Of a DNA stretch of 64,000 bases, positions 22,607 through 34,129 are shown in pieces. Source of the DNA: Galdieria partita (Eukaryota; Rhodophyta; Bangiophyceae; Galdieriales; Galdieriaceae); assembly GCA_025991245.1 (NCBI GenBank), contig BQMJ01000034.1, positions 124,001-188,000 of the forward strand. The letters run 5' to 3'. The notes under the pieces were generated by a model. It had not been told where the DNA came from and searched no databases. It saw only the letters and a list, made by a program, of their open reading frames with translations. Made by a program: the position numbers and the translations under genes. How positions within the stretch are numbered: the stretch's first letter is position 1; the number at the start of each line of letters is the position of its first letter.

Positions 22607-23527
22607 ATGTCGATCGGTCGGCTTTTGCACAAGGCATACAAATCTCTTTTACTGAAAGCATTGGATATGAAAAGACCCACAACCACAGACAAGTATCTTT
22701 GGATAGTTGGAAAAAAGAATATTTGGATGGGATGGCTGATTGTGGTTACTTGCTTATTATGGTATATTTGGAGTTGTGGTGTTTTGCAACGTGCTTCTTT
22801 CTGGCTATCTCACCAGTCCACCTCTTCTATGGACAAGTCTCATTGTCCCAACTTTTATTTCGACTTGGGAAGTAATGTAGGAGACTCTATTGTTCATTTT
22901 GTGTTGCATAATATTACAAGTGTGGGTTCAGCTTCCAGTGCTTTGAGAAGGTTTGCCAATCGTATAGGAGTCGTTTCTAGTGAATATTGCGTTTATGGGT
23001 TCGAAGGAAATCCGATATTCAACGATGGACTTAAAAAGTTGGAACTATTATTACAAGGATATACAAAAAAGACAGAAATAAGGACAGAAACAGTGGTCAC
23101 TGATGAAGATGGCACGACTCAGCTGTATTTGGACTTGGTCAACGAAGATCATCATTTTTGGGGTTCTTCTATCCACAATGGGACAAGAGATGTTGTGAAA
23201 AGTGGCTCTCAAGCAGTCAATGTTACTGCTGTGGACTTTGCCATGTTTTTGAAACAACGAGTTGTGGATAAAAGAGAATGCAAAGGAAGAAATGTTCCGA
23301 TGGTCATCGTTCGAATGGATATCGAAGGCGCAGAATATCGAGTGATCAGAAGATTATTTGAACAAGGCCTTTTGTGTCATTATATTGATTACTTGATTGT
23401 AGAGTTTCATGAAGACAGTGCACCGCCTCTCAATCATTCTATACCACAAGTATTGTCTTGGTTGATGGAGAACAATGATCGATGTGAAACTCAATTGATA
23501 TTTCAAGATATTGAAAATGACTATTGA
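22607..23527 (+). CDS. FkbM-type methyltransferase, type II membrane protein
   Basis: A single exon from the first ATG gives 306 residues. A transmembrane helix, MGWLIVVTCLLWYIWSCGVL, lies about 45 residues in with basic residues before it, as in type II Golgi or ER proteins. The rest matches the FkbM methyltransferase family: SAM motif I NFYFDLGSNVGDS, then YGFEGNP, and VIVRMDIEGAEYRVIRRL near the end. N-glycosylation sequons (NIT, NGT, NVT) fit a lumenal catalytic domain. FkbM-like proteins often methylate sugars or glycans; the substrate here is unknown. Its stop codon overlaps the end of the convergent WD-like gene by 7 bases. Confidence 0.72.
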   Translation: MSIGRLLHKAYKSLLLKALDMKRPTTTDKYLWIVGKKNIWMGWLIVVTCLLWYIWSCGVLQRASFWLSHQSTSSMDKSHCPNFYFDLGSNVGDSIVHFVLHNITSVGSASSALRRFANRIGVVSSEYCVYGFEGNPIFNDGLKKLELLLQGYTKKTEIRTETVVTDEDGTTQLYLDLVNEDHHFWGSSIHNGTRDVVKSGSQAVNVTAVDFAMFLKQRVVDKRECKGRNVPMVIVRMDIEGAEYRVIRRLFEQGLLCHYIDYLIVEFHEDSAPPLNHSIPQVLSWLMENNDRCETQLIFQDIENDY

Positions 23528-24726
23528 AGTTGCGAGTTGACAAAGAGCACAACGTTACCTAAAGTATCTGTCATTGCCATATATTGGCCATCCATTGAAA
23601 TATTTCCTATTCCAATGAAGCGATAGAAATAGGGACATTCTCCATGCTTACCTTGCATAGCATAAAATGAAGATTCATTGCCTTGTCTAGGATGAGTCAC
23701 TTTCCATAGTCTTGTTGCTCTACTTGCATCTTCGTCATGGAGTGGATGGCTGTTGTTCCTATCAATATTCCAAACTTCACTACTTGAACCCAATAATAGA
23801 TACCATCCAGGATAAGTATCAAAGTGACATATATTTCCAATAGCTTGCATTCCTGTATCTATCCAAGTAACTTGAGGATCCCTTTGATTGGAATCATCTT
23901 TCCAATATCGCATATCCAAAATACTTAGATAGCCATCTCCATATCCTATCACTATATCATTTCTATGGATATATATATATATATACATGTATTCAATGAA
24001 TTCTTCATGTTGAAAAGGAATATTACCTTTTGACATGATGTGCAAACATTCCTGTTTATTGGCATTCCAGTGAAATGCTTCTCGTCGTTGCCTTGTATCC
24101 CAAGCATACAATATTCCACGATCAGTACTAGTCGTAATCATATGAGGAACTGATTCCACAACTTGAATGCTACTGAACGAGTCTCTTATAGGTGCCCATT
24201 TCATCATCCATTGTCCAGAAAGTAGATGATATTGTCCTAAACATCCATCTTCTCTAGCACACCACAAAGTATGGTCTCTATGAGAATAGGCCATTTCTCT
24301 TATCGTGGCTTGGCTTTGTTGGAAGGGTTCTCCATTAGACCATGTGATGATAGGATCGATACTGATGAGCTGATCATTCTGTACTTGGAAGAACTGCAGA
24401 GAAGAATCTTGTAAGGCAGCGACTATCTTGTCCGTTGAAGGAATACTTGTCACATCATCTATAGCACAAGTTGTGACATATCCATTCCACTGCAGAGTCT
24501 TGGGATGATCGGAATCAGAAAGAAAGGAAACTGCAAATAGTTCATGTCTAAAGTAAGATGGCACCATCGAGATATTACCAGTGCCGAAGATGATTAGCGA
24601 CTTTTCTGAAAGTATCAATGGACGTGTGTACATAGGAATCATCACTTGGCTAAGAGTTTGAGAAGCAACACTATTCCAATCCAATATACAAACATCAAAT
24701 AATTTCTCAAACATGGAAAATATCAT
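23521..24726 (-). CDS. WD40-like beta-propeller protein
   Basis: One open frame of 401 residues with the rhythm of WD repeats: TTSTDRGILYAWDTRQRREAF, then VIGYGDGYLSILDMRYWKD, and near the end GIGNISMDGQYMAMTDTLGNVVLF. About six weak blades can be counted. No other domain is visible and I cannot name the family; candidates include small trafficking or nuclear WD proteins. A (TA)n tract near 23969-23985 is read through in frame as YIYIYI. A 64-nt stretch there (donor-like GTAATA, acceptor-like CCATAG) looks like an intron, but removing it would shift the frame of the good blade that follows, so the continuous reading is kept. Confidence 0.65.
   Translation of the reverse strand: MIFSMFEKLFDVCILDWNSVASQTLSQVMIPMYTRPLILSEKSLIIFGTGNISMVPSYFRHELFAVSFLSDSDHPKTLQWNGYVTTCAIDDVTSIPSTDKIVAALQDSSLQFFQVQNDQLISIDPIITWSNGEPFQQSQATIREMAYSHRDHTLWCAREDGCLGQYHLLSGQWMMKWAPIRDSFSSIQVVESVPHMITTSTDRGILYAWDTRQRREAFHWNANKQECLHIMSKGNIPFQHEEFIEYMYIYIYIHRNDIVIGYGDGYLSILDMRYWKDDSNQRDPQVTWIDTGMQAIGNICHFDTYPGWYLLLGSSSEVWNIDRNNSHPLHDEDASRATRLWKVTHPRQGNESSFYAMQGKHGECPYFYRFIGIGNISMDGQYMAMTDTLGNVVLFVNSQLQ
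23969..23985. repeat. (AT)n microsatellite inside a coding frame
   Basis: About eight AT units lie within the WD-like gene and encode alternating Tyr and Ile. Length change here would shift the frame, so the tract is either stable or lies in a small unrecognised intron. Confidence 0.8.
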
Positions 24727-24837
24727 CTCAGAGACGCCAACATAGTCTCCTCCTATTTATATCACAACTGACCATTGACTCGCTATATCAACCCAACAAA
24801 ACGATATCTATCTATCACTTTTCCTGCCGGTCACTTT

Positions 24838-25333
24838 TCAAGACACCTGTACATATTATTATGTCTTGGGAGCGGTTGCCAAACGACTAGACTCCCATTT
24901 GGCTTCAAACTGAGACTTTAAATTCTTGAATAATCATACAGTGCTTGTTTTCCTAAAGACAAGTAACTTACTTGCTTTGCACGGATTTGTTCACCTAGTG
25001 TTTCCCATTCTTTGCTTAGTTTACTTATCAACGTGTCATAATCTTCCCATACAAATAAACGACCCATACTTTGATAGCTATCAAAAGTGAAATCGACTTG
25101 CAGCAAAGAGAATACTCGTCGGTCTACTTACACTGTGGGTTTAGGACAAGTGGCTTGCAGTTGCTATTCCTCCCATCACTTACAACCAACCATACAAAAC
25201 AAGGACTTACCTCCAACGTAATTTCTTTGATTCTTTTTTCACGTTCTAGCGATTCTATTTGGGAAGCGATGGTATAGATATGTCTTTGTAGCTCATATAA
25301 ACGCAAGTCTTCCTTCGTCACAGCCGATTCCAT
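24838..25333 (-). CDS. PFDN1: Prefoldin subunit 1 (PFDN1-like)
   Basis: Four exons (25333..25211, 25163..25132, 25077..24972, 24924..24838) give 115 residues. The pattern is that of prefoldin 1: N-terminal coiled coil (LQRHIYTIASQIESLEREKR), the beta-hairpin region ITLEQLQATCPKPTVYQSMGR, then GRLFVWED and a C-terminal coiled coil. Plant PFD1 has TLEEL...T.YKSIGR.FVLE at the same place. Prefoldin is a six-subunit chaperone that hands actin and tubulin to CCT in the cytosol. The second exon is only 32 nt. The last intron (24971..24925) is likely but not certain; without it the protein would end at 24918 with a different tail. Confidence 0.8.
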
Positions 25334-25394
25334 GGTCTCTCGATCGATCGCGATTGCTTTGACAGAAAAAAAAACTTTTTATTCCAACATCATT

Positions 25395-27325
25395 CTATAT
25401 GGACTCGTAGAAAAGAACATCATCATCTTTTTCTTCCTCACAAAGAGGATCATAGCTTCCCATTTCTTCTGAATTTTTTAAAAATGCTGCATATCTTTGC
25501 TTTCCTAAACGATATTTGTTCCAATAAGAGGAAAACAAGGTAAGGTCGTTGTAATCAACAGGTAAAGAGGCCACATAATCGAGTCTTTTCTTGGTCAGCA
25601 AATTCTCTCTTCTTGCTAAATATGCAGCAAATGAAGTACAATATTCACGATATTGGGATGAAGATGAGAAATATTTTTTTACAAGTCCCAACAAGTTGAA
25701 GCCTTGAGTCTCTTGATCCAAGTGTTGCTGGCCCACTCCCCAATGGATGGCATAACGTGCAGCATAACGACGACGCAATTCTACGAACCTCGTGTCTTCT
25801 CCAAGTAAAGAACGATGAGAATATTCGGGAACAAAGAATGTACAAATCAAGAGACCTAAAAACTCCATTCCTCCATAAAACCACATCGTCTTTCTTAATC
25901 CTTGGTCATTTTGTTGTATTCCACCTGACCAGTTACGCCATATCGTAGGAAAGGTAGTAGTGCCTACAATGCCTCCCATCTTTCCTAATGATGACGCAAT
26001 GCCATACATAGTGGCACGAATTCTCGTAGGAAATGCTTCTGCAGGGACCAAATAAACGGGAATAAAGACAAAGTTTTGAAACCTAAAAAGAAACATTCGA
26101 ATAGACTTTAAAAGTAAGGAAATACCAACCCTCCAACAAATGTACTCCATATGATCCAAGCGATGGGCTTAGCTTTCAGTTGCCAAAAGAATCCAGTGTT
26201 GATGATTTGAGTAACTGCTAAGAATAACCAACCAAACATTTCTGTCTTTCTACGTCCCCATTTATCCACTACAAAAGCTGCAACAAATGGCATCCAAACA
26301 CCCCAAGCAGCTCCTTCAGCTAAAGATAACCACACAGACTTGAATAATGATACTCCAATAACATGCTGCAAAATAAGATTTCCAAAGGTTCCTTGGCTGT
26401 AATTGATCCAATCGATGAGAAACCACATGATAACAGTTCCAACCGTACGTGGTATAAAGTGACGACAAATGACATATAAATCCAACACATCATATCGTCT
26501 TCCTTTGCGTTGCTGTTCTTTTTTAAACATGAGCGAGTTTTTCATTTTGGTTCGAAATATCAATACAGTAATAACTGGAATGGTTGCTATTCCAAATGAA
26601 AGTCTAGCTACTACATTCCAATTGCATCCAGATGCTGCTCCAAGATATGCATTTCTACAAGCAATGGCTATCAATATGAGTTGAACTACAAAGGGAGCAT
26701 AATTTCCCAATGTCTCTAAACACATGACAAGAATAGCTACTCTTCTACCTCGATTCTTCGTATCCAATTGCTCACTGTCTTCCATCACATTGGGTACATT
26801 GCAAGTATATTCGCCACCCATACCAATACCTGCTACTCCAAGAGCAATCACCATCATCCATATAGCACCCACATGACTCGTTCCATTCATAGCAACTCCC
26901 AAAATATTTCCCAGTAAAACAAAACAAGAACACATAATGAGACCTTTCTTACGACCAAAGAAATCAGCAATGAAGCCAAAAATAAGCAGTCCAAACATAA
27001 CCCCATACAACATGGAAACTCCTACTGCTGCTTGTAGAGTATTATCATCATTGACACTGGGGAATATATCCGAAAACATAGTCAGTAAAACAGAGTTGAT
27101 ATCATACATGTATCCATTCACAAAGAATCCTGCAGCTGTTCCAAAAGCATTGAATCGAATGGAAACTTTGTCTTCCTCAGTAAGAGCTTCCAACTTGTTT
27201 CCATCCATGGTAACTGGTGAAGTTTTGGATTCTTGTTCTAAAGCAGCATGGGAGTGTTGTAACTCTTGGGAAGTTCTTACTATTTGTTCATTTACCAACT
27301 CTAAAAAGGGACCAGATGAATTCAT
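25395..27325 (-). CDS. Major facilitator superfamily transporter (phosphate/metabolite:H+ symporter-like)
   Basis: Exons 27325..26130 and 26082..25395 give 627 residues with 12 predicted membrane helices. MFS signatures: FIADFFGRKKG between helices 2 and 3, and VDKWGRRKTEMFG after helix 8, with AEAFPTRIRATMYG after helix 10. The motif GVAGIGMGGEYTCNVPNVMEDS in helix 4 recalls the PHS (phosphate) family, GVGIGGDYPLS. Long hydrophilic N- (about 70) and C-terminal (about 130) tails are present. Substrate is not determined. The donor is GTTGGT. A perfect 226-bp tandem duplication covers the first 20 codons and the leader, so a second identical ATG context lies upstream. Confidence 0.85.
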
Positions 27326-27717
27326 CACAACAAAAAATAAAGACAAGCATCATCGGTTGGTTGTTCCTTTTGATAGACAGTTTTGTCCAATTGGACAAAT
27401 GATCCATCCCATGGAATCGATGAAGCATTCAGTTTGTTCATGAACGGATGAGGATGATGGATGAGGATGTCTCAAGGGAAAACAATGATCGTTGGGAAGT
27501 TCTTACTATTTGTTCATTTACCAACTCTAAAAAGGGACCAGATGAATTCATCACAACAAAAAATAAAGACAAGCATCATCGGTTGGTTGTTCCTTTTGAT
27601 AGACAGTTTTGTCCAATTGGACAAATGATCCATCCCATGGAATCGATGAAGCATTCAGTTTGTTCATGAACGGATGAGGATGATGGATGAGGATGTCTCA
27701 AGGGAAAACAATGATCG
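27266..27717. repeat. Perfect 226-bp tandem duplication over the MFS gene start
   Basis: Copy 1 (27266-27491) and copy 2 (27492-27717) appear identical base for base; the first four bases of the unit recur at 27718-27721, as expected at a tandem junction. Each copy holds the start codon and first 20 codons of the transporter plus about 166 bases of leader. Lack of differences implies a recent event, or an assembly artefact. Confidence 0.92.
27438..27551 (-). other. Upstream open reading frame created by the tandem duplication
   Basis: The upstream copy repeats the transporter ATG. Read from 27551 it encodes the same first 20 residues (MNSSGPFLELVNEQIVRTSQ), then runs across the copy junction into RSLFSLETSSS and stops at 27438, 112 bases before the true ATG. 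If transcription begins upstream of copy 2, this 37-codon frame would be met first and could dampen translation. Whether it is transcribed is unknown. Confidence 0.5.
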
Positions 27718-28455
27718 TTGGATAGATGGAGAACGAAGCTTATTCTGTGAAAAGGAAATAACTTGTCTATAGGACGTCTTGAGAGACCATTTCTAGAATG
27801 ATTTTTAGAGTGACTGAGACTCATCATGGATAAGTAACAAAAGTTTAAAGATGACAACATTCTAGGATTCTCTCGTTGTGTTTTAAAAAGTTGAAACAAC
27901 TCATGCACTTACTATTCAACTCTTGGTGGGAAAGCTTCTTTTGAAGGATATAGGTTTTGTTGTCAATCGAGTTGGCAAATAAAGACTAGAGACCCTCTTT
28001 CTGAGCAACTAGAATGGATAAAAAGTTGAAAAGCCAATATGGACTACATTGTGGACAACACAAACAGTTTCGCTTTTCTCCATATTGGATAAGAGGACTC
28101 TAGTTTTCTCCTCAACAATTTCCAAAGATATAATTTTTTGGGGTCAGAGGATATTACTGGCAGTAATCAGTAGTCTTGATTGAAATGGTATGTTTTCTGA
28201 TATATATCATCAAAATATACAAAGACCATTCGATTGCCACTTTGGTATAAGATTGCATTGGGAACAACTTCACTGGATGACATCGTCTCTGGATATACAA
28301 ATTTTGTGAAGCTATGAAGAGGTTGAAAAACATTCAAAGATTTCTCAAAAACATAAGAAATTGTCTCAAATACACGATAATCTGTTCCCCATTATCTCTC
28401 TACACAAAAGCCAAGTGTGTTTTATTCCAGGCAATATTTTATCCATTACAGCCGT
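27718..28455. other. Intergenic region, 738 bases
   Basis: This lies upstream of the MFS gene and downstream of the DAHP synthase stop. Open frames of 60-110 codons occur on both strands, but they show no domain, no family resemblance and no splice partners. A TGATATATATCA palindrome lies near 28198-28209. I see no RNA gene. Confidence 0.4.
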
Positions 28456-30438
<1,983 letters not shown>

Positions 30439-30625
30439 TGGCGCGTGAGGGGAGATAGATATTACAATGGATTCGTTCTACAACGTTTTATAACAGATTG
30501 GATGCCCCCCAAAAAAAGGCGCACAAAATGCATTTTTTTCTTCAAAAGCTTTATCCCTTAGTTCACACATAATCATAAAAACAAAGCGAAAGCAAAACAC
30601 ACATATTTTATTCCTATTCATTCAA

Positions 30626-31564
30626 TTAATCATAAGACCATTTAGCTGGTCTTTTATCAATAAAGGCTTTCATGCCTTCTTTCTGATCGTTCAAATTAAA
30701 CGTTGAATGAAACAGTCTTCTTTCATAAGCAAGGCCTTGGTTCAATGGCACATTGTCTGCAACATTGACACATTCTTTGGCCATCGCTACTACCGTATCC
30801 GAGTAACTTGCAATAGTCTTTGCCACCTCAATAGCTTCTTGCAACAATGTCTCTGCTGGTAACACACGAGCTACAAGTCCAGATCTTTCCGCTTCTTCAG
30901 CTGACATTCTTCTTCCTGTTAGAATCATCTCCATCGCTTTGGCTTTTCCAACAGCGCGAATAAGCCTTTGAGTACCGCCCCAACCAGGTATAGTGCCAAT
31001 TTGTACTTCTGGTTGACCGAAAAATGCACCTTGTCCTGCTAAAACAATATCACAAGCCATAGCCAATTCACAACCACCACCCAGAGCATATCCATTCACT
31101 GCAGCAACGATAGGTTTCTTGATCGCCGAAACTTTATCTATCCAACCTCCTTGCTCCACTTTCCTTGCTTGAACAAAGTTTCTATTGGCCATTTCTTTGA
31201 TGTCTGCTCCGGCAGCAAACGCCCTATCACTTCCAGCCAATACAATAGCACCTATGGAGCGGTCACGATCGAACTCTTCCAGCGCTTGAAGCACTTCCTG
31301 TTGAGTTTCTTCATTAATGGCATTTAGTTGTTTCGGTCTATTCAAGGTGATGAGACCTACTCGGTCACTACGAGCTTCCACTAGAATGTTCTTGAAACGA
31401 TTGGTACCAACAGTCGCTTCGGTAGAAGTTGTGAAACATCTGTCTCCTCGGTAAAAGCTTTTCGATATCTTTGTTATTAAAAGAGAACTAGGATTTGCGT
31501 ATTTTTGAGCAACGATATCACTCCAACAACGCCTAGTAACCAAACGAAATATAACAGCTGTCAT
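30626..31564 (-). CDS. ECHS1: Enoyl-CoA hydratase, mitochondrial (ECHS1-like)
   Basis: A single exon of 312 residues. The first ~50 residues are Arg- and Ser-rich with no acidic run, a mitochondrial presequence. The crotonase core follows: LITLNRPKQLNAIN, AFAAGADIKEM (oxyanion-hole segment), VAAVNGYALGGGCELAMACDIVLA with one catalytic Glu, then FGQPEVQIGTIPGWGGTQRL with the second Glu, both conserved in true hydratases. The C-terminus ends FIDKRPAKW, as in ECHS1. It hydrates trans-2-enoyl-CoA in fatty acid and branched amino acid breakdown. The ATG at 31564 is the first in frame. Confidence 0.92.
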   Translation of the reverse strand: MTAVIFRLVTRRCWSDIVAQKYANPSSLLITKISKSFYRGDRCFTTSTEATVGTNRFKNILVEARSDRVGLITLNRPKQLNAINEETQQEVLQALEEFDRDRSIGAIVLAGSDRAFAAGADIKEMANRNFVQARKVEQGGWIDKVSAIKKPIVAAVNGYALGGGCELAMACDIVLAGQGAFFGQPEVQIGTIPGWGGTQRLIRAVGKAKAMEMILTGRRMSAEEAERSGLVARVLPAETLLQEAIEVAKTIASYSDTVVAMAKECVNVADNVPLNQGLAYERRLFHSTFNLNDQKEGMKAFIDKRPAKWSYD

Positions 31565-31945
31565 CCTTCCTCCCAAACAGTGTCTTTATATACAAAGTCA
31601 AAATGACAAATGATGGATGTCATTTCTATCGGAAAGGAACAGGTAGTTGAACACACAAAGAAGCATCTGAGTATAAATAAATCATAAAGACAGAGACAAC
31701 TTTGTTTCCGCGAGAACAAGCATTGATAAATGACCTCGACAAGGTGGGCATCTTGGTCAACTATCAAGCATCATTTTATTCTACAATGCTGTTGGAGAAT
31801 AAAGGTAGGGTTTTTAAAATATTTTTGTAAAGTGGTACAGACTTTCACTTGGTTTACTCAGAAAGTCTAGTGAATATATCCTTGTCTCCTATTAGTATTA
31901 TTCATATCCTATTTATTAGCATATATTCCGTATCAGATTCAACCC
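31565..31945. other. Divergent intergenic region
   Basis: The 381 bases separate the enoyl-CoA hydratase start from the FHA/zinc-finger gene start. No RNA gene or repeat is visible; both promoters should lie here. Confidence 0.4.
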
Positions 31946-34010
31946 ATGTTAGTAGAGAGAGACAAGCATTTCTCCTCTTCCAATGAGAAAGCCAGAAGAG
32001 CCCGGGCTCCAATTGCTTTGGGAAAAAATGCTAGGTAAGAGTGATCTGTCTTGGCCAGTTGGAAACGCCAAAGAAAAATTCAAATTTTTATATTCTTGGC
32101 GGCATATTTCTTCCTTTGTTGTCCATTCATCATTTCCAAGTCTACAAAGCTAAAGTTTTCTTTCATAGGAACACATCATTTATCGAAACTCAATCAGTAT
32201 CTATAGATGACATTGATTCCATTTCGTTAGAAAGTAAGGATTCGTCGGATTGGCAAAGTTGTCAAGATAACGCGAAAATGAGTCAACAAGAGAACCATCA
32301 AGAGATATCCTATCATGAAGAACAACTTGAGTGTAGAAACAACTCTGAAGCAACCAAAGATATAGTACCGGAAAATATTGCCTGGCCATCCAATCTACTA
32401 CCTTGTCCATTTTCAAAGGAAGACATCCATGCTCTACTTTCATTACCTTCTCAAATCAAGAATGTAAGGCTTCAACTTTTACCTGTTCTAGCATCCGATC
32501 CAGATTTAGCAAATGTTGCATACATAGATGCTGAATTTCTTCCACAACAAGCAGTAACTATTGGTAGAGGTACTTTTGAGTCGCTTTCTCAATCAACACG
32601 TTTTGACTTGTCCTATATCAGTCGAAGACATGCGAGATTGGATTGCCAAGAACCGAATAAGTTGTGAGTATGAATTTTTTTTACCTATGACTGAAGATTA
32701 ACACGACAATGATAGGCTAGTTACTGACTTGAGTGCCAACGGTACATTTGTGAACGGGGAACTATTAGGTCCCCATAATGTCTGTCAACTCTATGAGGGA
32801 GACATCTTATCATTTCTTTTGCTTTCTCCTGATTCTACCGAAAGTGCATTGGGATATGTTGTTTTGTTCAACAGAGTAGGAGAAGATCCTCAAATATCCA
32901 GTGTTGCAGCCACTCAGATTCTCTTTTGGAGAGAACAACAGCACTTGTTGAATGAATCAGAGAGAGTACAAAGTGGAGACATTATAACCTTCAATAGTTC
33001 GGAATCCAAAGTCCGTTCCTATGCAAAACCGAGAAGAGAACGAGTGTCTGCATCGAAAACTCATTCAACGAACGAGTCGTGCATCCCTTCTTCGGGTGTT
33101 TCTACCTTTCATGAGCCTGATAAACCATCAACTGCTTTGGAGCAGTCTATGGCTGCCGATTCTCCTTTTGGATTATTATGGGAACAACAACAAAGTGCAT
33201 TGGAACATTTTGGATTCTGGCCAGTTTATTCATCACCATTTCATAAGGAAGCTATGAATTACAATAGCAATCCATGGATATATACCGGTAGGCACATACT
33301 CTGAATGCATGTATAGATTATAGAATAATCAGTTGTACATAGGAGTTCCTGCTACCCATGTATCTTGTCAGTCTTATAAAAGTGATGGTGGGAATTCAGA
33401 AAGTCATTCTCGTCTATCCAGACCTCCGCGACGTAGAGGACGTGGTTCTGGAGGTTCCATATTAGAAGAGCATCGACGTCATGCATGTCCTTGGCCTGGT
33501 TGTGATAAAGTAAGAGTGATTTCCATCTAAACTTGTAGCTATTGACTTGAATTAGCACTTTTCTCGAAGATTCACTGTCATGCAACATTATCGCACGCAT
33601 ACAGGTGAAAAGCCTTATGTTTGCGACTTTCCTGGTTGTGATGCCCGCTTTACACAACTTTCCAATTTAAGACAACATGAACGTTATCATACCGGTGAAC
33701 GACCCTATCATTGTGATATTTGTGACTTGTCGTTTCAACAAATGGCCAACTTACAACAACACAAACGACGTCACTTTGAAAATCCTTCTCATTGGATATG
33801 TGCTTTGTGTGATGAAGGATTTTCAGCTAAAATGTTGTTGTTACAGCATGCAACGGTAAGTCGAATGTTCATAAGAGCAACTTCTTTTTTTCACCTCGTT
33901 TTCTTATCTATTAGCAAATGCATCCCGGCGTCGATTCAAAAGAAATCATTCGACAAAGAAGAAAAAACAAAATAGAAAAGGAAACCTTTCAGCAGTTCCA
34001 ACACGACTAG
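31946..34010 (+). CDS. FHA domain plus C2H2 zinc-finger protein
   Basis: Six exons (31946..32034, 32169..32663, 32716..33287, 33343..33509, 33556..33855, 33915..34010) give 572 residues. Residues about 150-270 form a forkhead-associated domain: [15 protein letters not shown], then [17 protein letters not shown], split by an intron. Residues about 420-530 hold four C2H2 fingers with TGEKPY-type linkers: [19 protein letters not shown], then [38 protein letters not shown] and a final [11 protein letters not shown] basic tail ([10 protein letters not shown]) may be a nuclear signal. It should bind DNA through the fingers and phosphothreonine peptides through FHA. The first intron (134 nt) is longer than its neighbours, so the N-terminus is less sure. 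Confidence 0.8.
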
Positions 34011-34129
34011 TGTATGTTGGTTCATTTATTCTTCACTTTGTTGTTCTATTGCTTCAAATGGTTTTCTTTTGAGAAAAATGAACAATTTCTCTCTAGCAAC
34101 CATGAGTTCCATAGAATCAACAATGGTGA

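Noticed and set aside
23950-24013. Possible 64-nt intron in the WD-like gene (GTAATA to CCATAG)
   Set aside because: Removing it shifts the frame of the following good WD blade, while the unspliced frame stays open.
24918-24971. Unspliced C-terminus of prefoldin 1 ending at 24918
   Set aside because: A strong GTAAGT donor and TTCAAG acceptor 47 nt apart keep frame and extend the coiled coil; retained only as an alternative.
27576-27908. Minus-strand 110-codon frame crossing the tandem duplication
   Set aside because: Low-complexity composition, no domain, and half of it is antisense to the duplicated transporter leader.
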